64,000 bases of DNA, taken from positions 705,165-769,164 of the forward strand of contig JAMWFC010000091.1 of NCBI GenBank assembly GCA_027475525.1, given 5' to 3'. Positions 11,660 through 23,474 of this stretch are shown here, in pieces; within the stretch, counting starts at the first letter, position 1, and the number at the start of each line of letters is the position of its first letter. Source of the DNA: Macrolepiota albuminosa. Lineage: Eukaryota; Basidiomycota; Agaricomycetes; Agaricales; Agaricaceae. The notes under the pieces are model-generated. The model saw only the letters and a program-made list of their open reading frames with translations. It did no database searches and was not told where the DNA came from. The position numbers and the translations under genes were made by a program.

Positions 11660-12279
11660 GTATGATATCTGCCAGACTGGAAATGAGAGCTTATATGACA
11701 GTAAAAGAACACCTCAGTGTCTGTCGTGATGAGAGAAACAAAGCTGAGGTGGTAAATGGCAAAATGCCACATTGACACATCATATTCATGAATCATGTGA
11801 TCACAAAGCAAAACTGAAACAACCCAGAACAGACCTGGTCTAACACAACCCCATCAGTGGCAAAGTGAAAAACGTGAAAGAAAGAGAATTATGGTAAAGA
11901 AACGATACCAAGAAGTTTCACCTCATAGCTTAAGCAAAGCCCATTAATTTTCAGAGTGATTATTGCTGGGAGTTCAAAACAACTATCTTCCTAGTTGCCA
12001 CTTGCCCTTTTTCTCCTCTCCTTTGCTCATACCAACTGTGATGACATGAAAGGCTTGATCTTCGGTTCTTGAAATCCAGTGCCTTACACTTTATCAGAAA
12101 GTTTTGGAGTCCAAGTCCACTTAGATAAATACAAGAAGATAGATGGTTGGCATGTGTGTCACCAGTATTGATGACATTTTTTCATTTGATCTCACCCATG
12201 AGCTAATGAATGCAATAGAAATAATTCCATCCATTGTTAGACTATCCTGATAATAGTGTCAATAGACATCTGAATACTT
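11660..12279. other. Unassigned sequence next to Copia debris
   Basis: A/T-rich sequence with no supported gene. Parts may be further Copia debris on the minus strand, but no motif is clear enough to name. Confidence 0.4.
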
Positions 12280-12495
12280 TCATTTATGTGATGAAGTAAC
12301 AGTTGTTGAAATCTGTTTCCTGGAGGGGGAACATTTTGCCATGAGTGCCTCCTGCAGTAGGCATACCTGTTGGACTGGCACAGCCCCACTATGTGAGCTC
12401 TTCAGGTATTCCCATAGCTTCACCGGATCCCATTCCTCAGCACATAACTTTTGCTCTGAGGCTGATATAGCATGCTTTATGAAAGAGCATGCCAA
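12280..12495 (-). pseudogene. Copia Gag (UBN2-like) fragment
   Basis: A 71-codon frame reading ...WDPVKLWEYLKSSHSG...LLQEALMAKCSPS resembles the middle of Ty1/Copia Gag proteins (UBN2 family). It is out of order relative to the adjacent reverse transcriptase piece, so it belongs to another broken copy. Confidence 0.5.
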
Positions 12496-12532
12496 TTGGT
12501 TGTTCTTTTCCAGGGCTCAAAAAGCATGTGGT

Positions 12533-12915
12533 TCATACAATTTGTGCAGGGTCTCTGGTGGATTGAACACGTGGCCCCATAACTGGACCATCAATAATTT
12601 GAGGTGTTGAAAAATAGCCTACAAAGATAGCATGATCAACTTTGCATCGGGAAAGGCTTAAGTCAGACAAAACACAACAAATCATTTCATACCATTCATG
12701 GGACAATTGCTTTAAGCCATATAGCGCACAAAGAAGATGATATGTTACTGACTTGTCATGCTCTGGAAAACCATGGATTTGCTTGCAGTAAACCTTGTGC
12801 AAGAGAGGTGCATTAAGGAAGGCAGTTTTAACATTGAAAGTAAATAAGTGCAGGTCATGATGAGCTGCATATGCAAATAATAGATGGATACTTGTCATCC
12901 AGGCAACTAGGGCAT
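12533..12915 (-). pseudogene. Copia reverse transcriptase fragment
   Basis: Contains FNVKTAFLNAPLLHKVYCKQ and ALYGLKQLSHEWY, matching FDVKTAFLNAPLTHELYCKQ of the intact Copia at 44502-44561. The frame continues across the solo LTR at 12916-13347 (Tyr-Ala | Leu-Val-Ala), so the LTR landed in this gene. It is lost before the catalytic VDD motif. Confidence 0.85.
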
Positions 12916-13347
12916 TGTAGGGGCGACCTCTAGAGGCTGTGGCTCAGTCACACAGCTGGCAGAGGGAGATCCAAAGAGAACAAGTCTAGGGATTCCCTAT
13001 GCCAGGTTGGACGCTTCTGGGGCCTCTGAAGCATGGGAAACAACTGTACAGTACAACAAAACCTTAAAAACTCAAAAATTGCCTATATAAACAATTGCAC
13101 AAATAAGGGGCAAACTCTGGCAAACTCTGGCTTATATAAGCAGTTTGGAAGCAGTGCTGAGGGGCCCACAGTTGGAATGGTAGCTAAAGAACCAGAGCAC
13201 CTCAAGGGCTGAGAGTAGTACTAACAGATAGTGTTGAAAGAATAGAAACAGTAAAATGAAATAATGTCAGAAGAAATAAGAGAATGAATGAAGAGAGAGT
13301 GAAGAGATAAGGAGTGAAGAAAGAAAGAAATGAGGAGTCCCCTGACA
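12916..13347 (-). mobile_element. Solo LTR (432 bp) with TSD GGCAT
   Basis: On the minus strand it runs from TGTCAGGGGACTCC to GCCCCTACA and is flanked by GGCAT at 12911-12915 and 13348-13352. It contains TATATAA (CTTATATAAGC). Removing it joins the Copia reverse transcriptase frame. A diverged member of the same family lies at 62499-62996 in the opposite orientation. Confidence 0.88.
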
Positions 13348-13392
13348 GGCATAGGTAGTGCCATAATTTTCTGCTAGCTAAACATTCACATC

Positions 13393-13546
13393 AGGTCTAT
13401 GAATGGCCTCATTGTAGTTTTTGGGTGGTTTTGATAAATCAAACAGCTTGGAAGAATGTAAGGGGAGGGAGGTCTATGAATGGCCTCATTGTAGTTTTTG
13501 GGTGGTTTTGATAAATCAAACAGCTTGGAAGAATGTAAGGGGAGGG
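13393..13546. repeat. 77-bp perfect tandem duplication (3)
   Basis: 13393-13469 repeated at 13470-13546, within decayed Copia sequence; both bordering bases differ, so the unit is exactly 77. Confidence 0.95.
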
Positions 13547-13802
13547 GATCTGGACCATGAATCAAGTAGGCTTTACAGTGGCTCAAAAAACTGTCCCAAT
13601 GTTTTATACTTTTTGAAAGATGACATTGGCATGAAGGATGGGAAGTACATAAAATCCTGATTAAATCATGTAAAATACTATGGCATCGTAGCTACAAAAT
13701 AAATCTAAGTTTATGTAATTGAGATCAAAACTGATGGAGCAATAGCCATTTTAAAATATTCACTCATTGGGACAGTTTTTTGAGCATCTCTAATTTTAGT
13801 AT

Positions 13803-14852
13803 CTAGTACTTTGTATGTCCTCTATTTGCTTTGATAACTGCTTGAATCCTTCTAGGCATGCTTTCTATTAGTCTTTGGCATACCTCTGGTGGTATTTCAT
13901 CCCACTCCTTTGCAACCCTCTCCCATAATTCATGCACACCATAAGGAGGTGTTTCATACTGCCTAAGTTGCTCTTTGAGGTACTCCTAGAGATGTTCAAT
14001 AGGGTTGAGATCAGGGGATTGGGCTGGCCACCAAAGGACATTAAAGTTGCTGTCCTCAAACCACTTGTCAGCCCTCTTGGAGTTGTGTTTGGAGTTATTG
14101 TCCTGTTGAAAGTAGTGGGCACCCTCCTCCATCTCCAACTTCTCAAAATTCTCCTTTGCTCCATCATCTAAAATTTCAGAGCACTGCTCTGCATTCATGA
14201 TCCCCACCACCTCTACAAGCTTTTCTACCTCATTCCAACTCATACAGCCCCATACCATGAGATTATTCCCTCCTCCATGCTTCACAGTAGGTGTAGTTGT
14301 TCAGTCTGAAATGTCTTCTTCTTGTAGCTTCCACACATACTGCTTCCCATCTGACCCAATCCTGTTAATCTTTGTCTCATCTGTCCACAACACCCTTTTC
14401 CAGTCCTCTATAGTCCAGTTCTGATGCTTCTGAGCCCATTTAAGCTGTAGTTGTCAATGTTTAGCTTTGAGCATAGGAACTTTTCTCTTGGTAGCAGACC
14501 AATACCCCTCCTCCTTCAACACATTCCAGACAGTCTTGGAAGAGACAGGGTTGAAAATGATGTTGTTGATAAAATTAGTGGCCTGGACAGCTGTATCAAG
14601 TCTTCCAGTTGAGATTTGTCGAATAATAGCCTGTTTATCACATGGAGTAAGCTTAGCAGGATGGCCTCCAGGATGGTTTTCCTTGTCCATCTCCAACTCT
14701 CTACCAATCCTCCCAGTAGTAGACTTCCCTAAACCAGTTTGAGCCCCAATCTGACCAGAGAATACCCTTAAGCAAGAAGAGAAGCAACAGTAGAGTGTTG
14801 TGCAGAAGGAATAGGTTTCATGATAGTGGTTGAAGGTCAAGATGTGGTTCAA
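13803..14852 (-). pseudogene. Tc1 DD34E transposase, broken by three stops
   Basis: One minus-strand frame with an N-terminal helix-turn-helix part (LGKSTTGRIGRELE, GGHPAKLTPCDKQ) and a DDE core: WTDETK (first Asp), HYFQQDNNSKH (second Asp), then SPDLNPIEHL with Glu 34 residues after the second Asp, the DD34E spacing of Tc1. Stops are two TGA and one TAG; the TAG falls where a Trp is expected after PIEHL. The frame ends GHTKY-stop at 13803. No active enzyme is expected from this copy. Confidence 0.9.
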
Positions 14853-14957
14853 CCAGCTTGAACTACTCCCAAATATATCTAAACATGGTCACATGACTTT
14901 GTTTATATTCCCACATGCAACCTACTCTTTATTTCTGAGTAAAATAGGGATAAACCT

Positions 14958-15111
14958 GAAAAATTAGAGATGCTCAAAAAACTGTCCCAATGAGTGAATA
15001 TTTTAAAATGGCTATTGCTCCATCGGTTTTGATTGAAAAATTAGAGATGCTCAAAAAACTGTCCCAATGAGTGAATATTTTAAAATGGCTATTGCTCCAT
15101 CGGTTTTGATT
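14958..15111. repeat. 77-bp perfect tandem duplication (4)
   Basis: 14958-15034 repeated at 15035-15111, at the inner edge of the right Tc1 terminal repeat. Confidence 0.95.
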
Positions 15112-15718
15112 TCAATTACATAAACCTAGATTCATTTTGTAGCTACGATGCCATAGTATTTTACATGATTTAATCAGGATTTTACATACTTCCCATCCTT
15201 CATGCCAATGTCATCTTTCAAAAAGTATGAAACATTGGGACAGTTTTTTGAGCCACTGTAAATTCCAAAATAGTGGAAAATTCGACCTGAGCTGTATCCT
15301 TGAAATCAGCAGAATAAGGCTCAGAATCCAAGAGACTTGCAAAGTCTAAGATGGTGAGGGAACTCTGGTCAGGGAGAATATAACAAGCATCTTAGTTCGC
15401 TTGACAACAAACTAGGCAAGCATTACATGTGGCAAGTTCTTTAGCATGTGCCCTCCCTTTCACTGTTTGAATGATGGTCCAATGGGGGTGAGGAGAAGGA
15501 TCAATGATTGGAAGTGGAGAAGAAGGTAATGGAGAAGAATGGGAGGAAAAAGAACAAGATTGTGATGAATCAGAAGGAGTAGATGACAGACAAGATGGCA
15601 GAGAAGGTGAAGATGAAGAGGATTGAGTTGGAGGAGTAGAATGTGGTCTTAGAGAAGGAGATCTATGAACTTGGTGAGGATGAAGAGAACCAGGTGTACT
15701 TTCATCAAATATGACATC

Positions 15719-17270
15719 TCAAGAAAAGAAGTATTTCTCATTGAGATCACAAACCCTGTAGCCTATTCTGTGTTTATTGTAACTGACAAAAATTGCTTCA
15801 AAACAATGAGATGAACTCTTAGTTCTTGTTTCATTCAGATATAAAACAAAGCAGCAGCAACCCCAAACCTGGAGATGTGACAGATCTGGTTTTTTACCTT
15901 CCATAATAGAGTACAGAGTATTGAGAGCAGGAAGCGTCAAAGTAGGCAAGCAATTACAGAGGTGTGGGCCATGAGTATGGTGTCACCAAGAAAAGACAGT
16001 GGGAGACCAGCCCATGCCATGAGTGACTGAGCAGTATCTTTGATGGTGCAGATATAACATTCTGCCTTTCCATTTTGCTGGTGGGCATAAGGGACCATGG
16101 TTTGATGGATTATATTCTTAGATTTGAGATAAGCTTGAAAAAGTCCTTCAATAAACTCTTTCATGTTATCTAAATAGACAGCTTTAACCAAATTCCTGGA
16201 CTTGAGTTGCCAACTAGCTTCAACATGCTTGAAATGGTTGAGTGCTTGTGTCCATAATGAAAGGAGTCCAAACTACCATAATTTGAGTAGTCATCAAGGA
16301 GTAGATGAAAGGAGTTTGTGCGACTGTTTAAAAATAATGTCAGAAAAGGACCACAGAAGTTCATGTGTATAAGTTCACATACTTTAGTCACCCAGTGAAG
16401 AAGATTGTTGTATAGACGAGCTAGGCATTTTCCCAGAATGCACAGTATGCACCTTTCATCTATAAAGGAACTGACATACTCAACCCCAGTGGCGTAGTTC
16501 TTTGTGAGAATATTCTATGTGGCATCCTGTCCCAAGTGACCGAAACAATAGTGCCATATGTTCAGAGTCACAGAGATATTAGGAAAGGATGTGGATGATG
16601 GAATCAGAATTGACACTGCAGCAAGGAAAATGTCTTCAATGGGCAAGACAAAGTCACAAAAAAGAAAGGAAAGATGATGATGTACAGTGGCCTGCAGGGA
16701 GTGTTCTTGAAGCAGTTCCGAGGAGGATGGGAAAAAAATTGAGGTCGAATTTTTCTCAAAAATTAATTTTAAATCATTTTCAACCATGGAACTGACTGAG
16801 AGGAGATTGATGGGAATGTGGGGGAAATGCAGGCAGGCTTTTAGTGTAATGACCACATTCTTGCCATCTGCATGAGTGCAAAAATGAGCCTCACCCTGAC
16901 CAAGGGTTTCCAATGTGCCACAATTAGTGGTACCAACTGGAGTAGCTCCAGAAGGGTCATAAGTCCAGAAAACTGAGTGATCTTAGAGAATGTAAGTAGT
17001 ACATCCTGAGTCCAATAGAGCATTGGAATGGTTTGAGAAAGAAACCAGTGCCTGCGGTGATGTAGAGCATAAAAAGTCAGAATAAGGAGAATCTAAATAC
17101 TCATGATGTGTAGTAGCATAGGCAGTCAAATAAATATCATTGTTGTTGTCTGCTGGAGATACATCTAAGTCTTTGACTTCATCAATAAAAGATACTGGAG
17201 TGGGAAGACGCTCTGTGTCTGGAACTGCAATATTTGCTTTGGAACATAAATGGGGGTTGTCTCGATGATT
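15719..17270 (-). pseudogene. Copia protease-integrase fragment
   Basis: Minus-strand reading order: protease remnant (ALLDSGCTTYIL), GAG-pre-integrase part (NIWHYCFGHLGQDAT), integrase pieces (ELIHMNFCGPF; VPYAHQQNGKAECYICTIKD) and the linker region KKPDLSHLQVWGCCCF. The pieces are separated by stops and small shifts. Order and wording parallel the intact Copia at 40329-45800, which places it in the same broad family. Confidence 0.85.
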
Positions 17271-17317
17271 TTCTATCCCACCTCCTTTTGACCAGCATCT
17301 ATCAATAGTATGACCGT

Positions 17318-18333
17318 TGTGGTAGGGTGAAGAGAGTTGCTCATAGAATCTGGTCGGAGGTGATGTTGGACAAACAGGTTGAATTTGACAAGGGAAACAG
17401 CGAGTACAAACAAAAGGACAATGTAGATAAGTTTACGGTGATTGACGGCAGGACGGAATGGGAAAGGGATGATACGAATAGAGAAGGGAAGAAAATAGAG
17501 TTCAGGATTATGAGACCGACCAGCGGTCAGAAACAGAATCGGGAAGAAATTGTTGATTTGAAGTAATTTCAGAATAGATCGTCGATACTGAGAGTATGAA
17601 AAATAGGTATAAAAGACGAGAAAAGGATACCAATAGATAGGTTTTCGTACCCCACAATCTCCGGTCTTGAGCCCTGCTTGTTTTGCGCATCCCGTATCTC
17701 TGTCTCGTCGACGTCTGGTCTGCTCTCGGTGTCTCTTTCTGACTGGTATACTTCTGGCTTTGTCGACGTCTGATCCGACGTCAGACATCGCGTGTTCACC
17801 GTCTTCGGCAGCATGCTCGGTTCTTCTCGGCTTCTCGGTGTTTTCTCTCCTCTGATTCAGCTCTGGTTCTGTCTGGCTTGGCTCTGTTTCCTCTTTGTCT
17901 CGGCACTGTTCTCGGCAACTTGAAATCTTGATCTTCTGCTTCGGCTTGACTCTTGTCTGCTACGACTCGCTTCTTGGCTTGAACAATCTTTTCGGCCTCT
18001 CTGTTTACTTGGCTTACTAGCAACTTGGTCTTCGTGGTCTCTAAATCTGCTATTGCTCTCTCTCTGCTCTCTCTCTGCTTTTTCGCCTTCTCCTGAGGCG
18101 GAACTACTGTTATTCGCTGTACTGGTGTCTGACTATTACTGGGCTACTTTCTATCTTCCCTCATGTTTGTCAACCTCTGGCCTGCGAACTTTCGCTGCAT
18201 CACGACGAACGTTACTTCACGTTTCCGCCGCATACACCCACCTTCCTATCAAATTCGACCTCTACTCATACCCTCCACTTCCGACTCCTTCGACTTCGTA
18301 TTTGATCCATCAGGTAGTCCACCCCACGTCCAC
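17318..18333. mobile_element. 1,016-bp LTR-like insertion in a Gag zinc knuckle
   Basis: Bordered by ACCGT at 17313-17317 and 18334-18338. The ends are inverted (TGTGG...CCAC). If the shared A is counted inside, the ends become TG...CA with a 4-bp duplication. The interior is pyrimidine-rich at the right and has TATAAAA near 17608. Removing it and one ACCGT rebuilds the CCHC motif CTNCSMYGHTIDRC on the minus strand, which proves an insertion. No coding capacity is seen. Confidence 0.85.
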
Positions 18334-18338
18334 ACCGT

Positions 18339-20122
18339 ACATGCTGCAGTTTGTGCACTGGATGTGAGAGCGGTTCAAGGTTGGATCAGTAGAATTTGGA
18401 GTGGTCAAAGTTTCATTTGGTGCTGATTGTATAGGAGGAATATTGGGGGTCAGCTGGAAGTGGGTATGTGCAGATGATTTGCCATGTTAACATGACATTG
18501 ATTGGCTGCAATGTTGAAGACCTGAGTAGCTAGTAAATCAAAGTTATAAAGACCTTCAGGGCCAGCTGTCTTCCATGAATGGCAGACTTCCTCTTTAAGT
18601 ATTCCCCCAAGCATCACCTCGAGTTGGAAGTCCATCAACAAACTTTTAAATACACTGCCATGGAGTGAAATCCCAGGGAGTTCCTGCTAGTTGGTGGACC
18701 ACAGTATGCCATTGCTGTACATAAGCATTAACTAAGTTTGGAGTCGCTCAAAGATCAAAGACTTTTGCTTTCATAAATTTCACAGCAGACATGCTCCTTA
18801 TGCCAAAACGCTCTTGAAGAAAAAATAAAAGATCACACACCATGCAAATAGGAAAATCATACAGACCCCCATATTTGGGTGGTAGGAAGTTCTGAATTTC
18901 TGATGATAGGCATCCAAAGAGACAGTGTTCTGTGATATTGTTGTTATGTCAGAAGACTCGGTAAGCCTCAGCTTCTTCCAGAGTGGAATCAAAATTATAG
19001 TAAGGAGGGAGGGCAACTCAGCATGTTGGATCATGAAGGTCACCAACCCTGAGAATTTTACAGATGTGTCTTCAGAGTCCAATACTCATAATAATATGAA
19101 TGACCATGGATTTCCATGACACCCACTCCATAGCTGAGTGAAGAAGAGGTATAGTAGCTAAAGAAGGAAGTTTGGCATCACCAAGAGAAACCTCGGTGGG
19201 TCGAGAATTAAGAGGGGTAATATGAGAATCAGGTAAAGGGCGATGTACAGGTTGAGGTTGGAAAGGTTGTGAACGCTGTTGAGGAAAAAGAGGGGGATGA
19301 TTCTGAGCAGGGGCATTATGTATATGAGGAGAAAAAGGACAATGTTGATCTGAAAATTGAGTATCAGGGTGATTATTGGACAGAAAAGTGACGTAACTTA
19401 AGTCAGAATAAACAGAATGAGAAGAATGAGCTCTGGAAGGTGGTAAATAAACATTATGCAGTGGAATTGATGTAGAACAGGAAGAAGAACGAATATCCTC
19501 TAGATGGACTGAATTAGGACAAAAATTTGTATTGGGAATATCATGATGAGAAGTGAAAGAAGATTGTGGATCTGGAAAATGATTCTGATTTTGAGGTGGT
19601 GGAGAAAATATTAGTTGTTCATGAAAACTATGGATTGATGGAGAAGGAGGAATAGGCAGTGGTTGTGGTGGTCTACAAGAGGAAGGAGCATGAAACAAAG
19701 GAAAATGTGCTGACTGTAGATGATTTGGATGTGGAGTATTGAAAAATCTATTATTCTGAAAAGTAGCTGGAGAAGAAGTGTTAATGTTATTTGGTACATA
19801 ATTAGAGGAATGAGAATGCTGCAAAGGAGGTGGGTGTATGAATTCCTTGATCATCGGATTGTTCAACCAATTTCTGGGATGGCCAGAGGCAGAAAAAATT
19901 AGTTCAGGGTCAGCAGACCATGAATGCCAAGAGGGTGGTTGATCCATGGCCAGAGGTATGGACATGATCGAAGTGATAATAAAATCAATGACAGTATATG
20001 ACGCAAATAATGATGATGCAAGAGAAACAATGATGTGGAGGCAGCCACACATCATATGAGTCAGAACTGTAAGTTATGCCCTTGTATCAGAAGTATCTGG
20101 TTGTCAGGAAAGGCCCATAACC
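18339..20122 (-). pseudogene. Copia Gag, decayed
   Basis: A 327-codon minus-strand frame (20055-19072) is rich in Pro/His/Ser and ends LPSLATIPLLHSAMEW, matching LPPLTTIPRFTSAADW of the intact Copia Gag. Later pieces (18641-18450) include KTAGPEGLYNFDLLATQVFN. The knuckle C-T-N-C at the low end is split by the 17318-18333 insertion. Confidence 0.85.
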
Positions 20123-20432
20123 TGTGAGACCTAGAAGATCTATAGACTAGAAACAAGAAAAAGAAAGAATTAGCCTCAGTATGTGTGTCATGTTATTGAG
20201 AAGCAACTATATTTCTATACCTAGAAACAAGGAAAAGAAAGAATTCTATACATAGTTATTAATCAGAGTCAGATTGCAACAAGGAAAAAAAAGAAAGGAG
20301 GAGAGAAAATTTACAGCCTCAATATGCATGTCGTGTTATTGAGAAGCAACTGAGGCACAAGTATATGCTGTGACAGCTTAAATATAACTTTACATGTGAT
20401 GAATGAAGAAGAGCAGACTATAAAGTCCAACA
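20123..20432 (-). mobile_element. 5' LTR and primer site of the old Copia
   Basis: On the minus strand runs TGTTGGACTTTATAG...GGTCTCACA and is followed by GGTTATGGGC, the same primer-binding sequence as the intact element. It contains two GCCTCAG...GAGGC stem-loops, like the intact LTR. No matching 3' LTR was found at the other end. Confidence 0.7.
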
Positions 20433-20760
20433 CTATACAACCAGTCTGTCCATTGCCCGTTGTCTTTGTTGAGAATATGGCCAGTCCAACTGGCCATGAC
20501 TTTCCTGACAGGAAGTACCAGGGGATTCACAGAATTATCAATCTTTCGCATTTCCTCGATCTGCTTGGCAGTGAAGTCGGGTTCCAGGGGGTGAGTGGGG
20601 GTTTAGTTTCACCAGTAATAGTCATTTCTAGCATAGAGTATTAGAGCACAAAGGAGACACAATCTTTTTCTGTCACCTAAAGACAATAGCTGAACAGCTG
20701 GTTCAGTAGATGTTATGATGCAGGAATCAGGTTCAGTTAAGCAGCAATAGGCCCATAACC
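20433..20760 (-). pseudogene. Second Copia, 5' Gag fragment
   Basis: Begins with GGTTATGGGCC (primer site) directly after the LTR at 20761-21176. A short minus-strand Gag-like stretch follows (FTAKQIEEMRKIDNSVNPLV) and is then cut by the insertion of the neighbouring Copia. Confidence 0.6.
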
Positions 20761-21176
20761 TGTTGAAATCTCTTTCCTTACACCTGAATGATACAGACTA
20801 TTTGTTAGTCTAATAGTCCTCAGTCCATAGATAAATGACTGCATTTTCTGTACCTAAATAATACAGACTATTCATTAGTCTAATAGTCTAAAGGTACGAT
20901 TAGTAAAATGTGTTGTGTAAGTATTCAACTGGGCTCACCCTCAGTCCGTAGATAAACGACTGAGGGTGCGTCCTCTATTGTAGTCCAATATATATGATCC
21001 ATGACAATGAGATATGGTACAAAGAGGATGTGATATGAGAGATATGAGATGTGATATGAGAATAAGCGGTGGCCATGCACCTAGACGTCATAGATGTGAT
21101 ATGTGATGTGGACGCGATGTGATATTGGATGGTGGCCAGAGCGCACCTACGGTGTCTTGGATGTGATATCCTAACA
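20761..21176 (-). mobile_element. Copia LTR (416 bp)
   Basis: Terminal TGTT...AACA, followed on the + strand by ACGGT. It carries a hairpin CACCCTCAGTC...GACTGAGGGTG at 20936-20968, which is also present in the solo LTR at 39212-39513, so the two are one family. Confidence 0.7.
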
Positions 21177-21780
21177 ACGGTCACACAGCCTTTGACTTAC
21201 CAGTGTTTAGAGAACTTCAATATTAACAGGCATTTCACTTGTTCACATTATTACGACAAGGATAATTCTATTTTCCAACCCCTCGGAAGTATGAACCCCA
21301 CACGACAAACGACTATTGGTGAGATAGAAAACAAATGGGAAGGCCACTTTACTTTCAACAAATACTTGTGCAACATGTTTCGTTGTACGCAGAAGGGGGA
21401 CTGTATGTGCAGTATTTAGGTGACATCGACTACTATCAAATTTAAACTCCGTCATTTTCCTCTCTTTCGTTGGGTACACGCTCCTTTTTGTTGAAGGCTT
21501 GCCTCCCTATCTAACACAGTGGTGAACATGAGGTCACGACTCATCGACGATCCAGCTTCGATTCAGCTTTCACATGCGCCACCCAGGCTCTGTATTGCTT
21601 GGCCCTTGTCTGAGGTGCATACACAAGGATTCCCCTATTTCCCCTCCTTTTTCAGCAATATGTGGCGCTCCAGCACCCTTTTGCTCCTATGGGCGTTGAA
21701 ATCATATTTTACATCTCTATAGGAGGAACATCAGACCCCTTCAGCCGACCGCAAACACTGCCTCCATAAATCTGAACAGG

Positions 21781-21787
21781 TATAAAA
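21781..21787 (+). promoter_or_regulatory. TATA box of GGN2
   Basis: TATAAAA about 80 bases before the ATG, in the shared upstream block (about 21430-21865) that is nearly identical to that of GGN1. Confidence 0.7.
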
Positions 21788-21865
21788 GGACGTACAACAA
21801 CCCCAGCCCAACCCATCGCCACACTTGCCCTCACAAGCCAACATCAACTCTCTACCACATCCATC

Positions 21866-22355
21866 ATGAAATTCTCCATTGTTGCTGCTATTTTCGTTCA
21901 TGCCGCACTTGTTACGGCTGCACCTGTCACTGAAAATACGAATATTTCCAAGGTTTGTACATTCCATTTACAAATTTCAATCTTTATTAACTATCTTTCA
22001 GCGAGGATACTATAACTCCTACCGCTGGTACCCCTCATACAATTGGGGCGGAAATGGTGGTAATGGAGGGAACGGGGGGAACGGAGGAAACGGAGGATGG
22101 GGAGGCTATTCTGATTGGAATTCAAACTACGGAAATTGGTGGGGTGGTCGAAGTGGAGGCGGGAACGGTGGTAATGGTGGCAACGGTGGGAATGGAGGCA
22201 ATGGAGGCGGCTCTTGGTGGGGTGGATACTCTGGTGGTGGTAATGGGGGAAATGGCGGGAACGGAGGCAATGGTGGTAATGGAGGGGGAGGGTCTTGGGG
22301 TGGGAATGGTGGAAATGGCGGGAACGGAGGGAATGGCGGGAACGGTGGATGGTGA
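21866..22355 (+). CDS. Secreted Gly-Gly-Asn repeat protein, copy 2 (GGN2)
   Basis: Exons 21866-21952 and 22002-22355, 49-nt intron, 146 residues. Signal peptide, pro-segment and split Lys-Arg site are the same as in GGN1. It differs by lacking one 21-residue (63-bp) block that starts GGGGSW, so there is one such block instead of two. Exon 2 is otherwise almost base-for-base identical to GGN1. The stop codon lies in the first bases of a 77-bp duplication (22349-22502), which therefore affects only the 3' untranslated region. Confidence 0.88.
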
Positions 22356-22502
22356 TAACTACAAAAGAGCTTTATCAGTCTCATTTCTTGACTAATTGGT
22401 ATGGGTTTATGGCACGGTTCTTTACATGGTGATAACTACAAAAGAGCTTTATCAGTCTCATTTCTTGACTAATTGGTATGGGTTTATGGCACGGTTCTTT
22501 AC
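22349..22502. repeat. 77-bp perfect tandem duplication (5)
   Basis: 22349-22425 repeated at 22426-22502, over the stop codon and 3' flank of GGN2; the unit is exactly 77. Confidence 0.95.
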
Positions 22503-23474
22503 GATAATATTTTTGTAATTGAATAACCAACGATGGCGTCGTATTTCGACATCCAGGGACTTTTTTTTTGTGATATCTCATTGCTTAGTTCATAACCGTG
22601 AGAGAGAAGTTACCATGACAAGTATCGGACAGGGGTATTGGAACACTGCGACGTTTTTAATGGAAAAAGAGTCAAAGAAATTTGTCATTTGTTTCTTGGC
22701 TAGCTTTTTACTGTAGAAAAAGGTAAATTTTGTTGGAATCACATCCGGCAGCAGCAAGACTTAGGTATGGCAAATACCTAGACAATTCGCGTACGTATGA
22801 ATATCCTCAGAGACGTATAAACGAGACTGAGAGTACTGTCGTTATAAGTTTGAATATATACGTATCTTTTGGACAAAGCAGTCAGTGGCTCAATGCCCCT
22901 GGCCAGGGTACACGCGGTACACTTCAGTTGGAAACAGTTTTCATCACTAGCAGTGATTACAAATATGTAGGACGTTTACAGTCCTCACTGAGACCGACAC
23001 AGCCAATAAACAGGACCTCGCTATATTCCGACAGCGAGTAGCACTGAGTACGCGTACACAGAATTAAGGAGACTAAGAATATCGAAGGGAAAGGAAAAAG
23101 CCAGGAAGCCCCCCTTTGCGAGAAGTCGGGGTTATATGTCGCGGATCTAGATGACGTAGGTAAGTAGGTAGGTGGCGGATATAATGACGTAGCTATAGGA
23201 GTCGTAATCCTAGGATTACAAAATAACTGTTAACCAGAACATCAGACAACTAGGATGTTGACTCTTTCCCTTTTGAATAAAGACCTTTTCACTTGTCAAA
23301 TTGCCAAAGTACCATTAGCCATATGGCACCACCATACCACAATCTAATGTTTCCATCAAAGGCAAGTTTAGCACATGGGTCTTGAGAATAGAAAATATCA
23401 GGCTCGAGCACGTTTTAATTTGAAGGTCATTCCATTTTGTTTCGTAGGAAGCGCACAAAATCAGTCTTACATAT
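22503..23474. other. Intergenic, GGN2 flank then unique sequence
   Basis: Up to about 22800 it matches the flank of the GGN fragment near 11440-11660. After that no gene is supported. The palindrome TAATCCTAGGATTA occurs at about 23203-23216 and again near 39798. Sequence from about 23420 onward is shared with the second APH-like locus. Confidence 0.5.

Larger units (their letters stand above)
13576..15258 (-). mobile_element. Tc1/mariner element with long terminal inverted repeats
   Basis: Flanked by TA (13574-13575 and 15259-15260). The terminal inverted repeats are about 220 bp and start CAGTGGCTCAAAAAACTG. Each repeat also carries an inverted inner copy of its outermost 20 bases (outer 13581-13600, inner 13765-13784 on the left), so each end is itself a foldback. 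True length is about 1.6 kb because a 77-bp duplication sits in the right repeat. It is inserted in the old minus-strand Copia between its integrase and reverse transcriptase parts. Confidence 0.92.

Noticed and set aside
20936..20968. CACCCTCAGTC hairpin as a Helitron 3' end
   Set aside because: No CTRR terminus follows, and both hairpins lie inside TG...CA LTRs.
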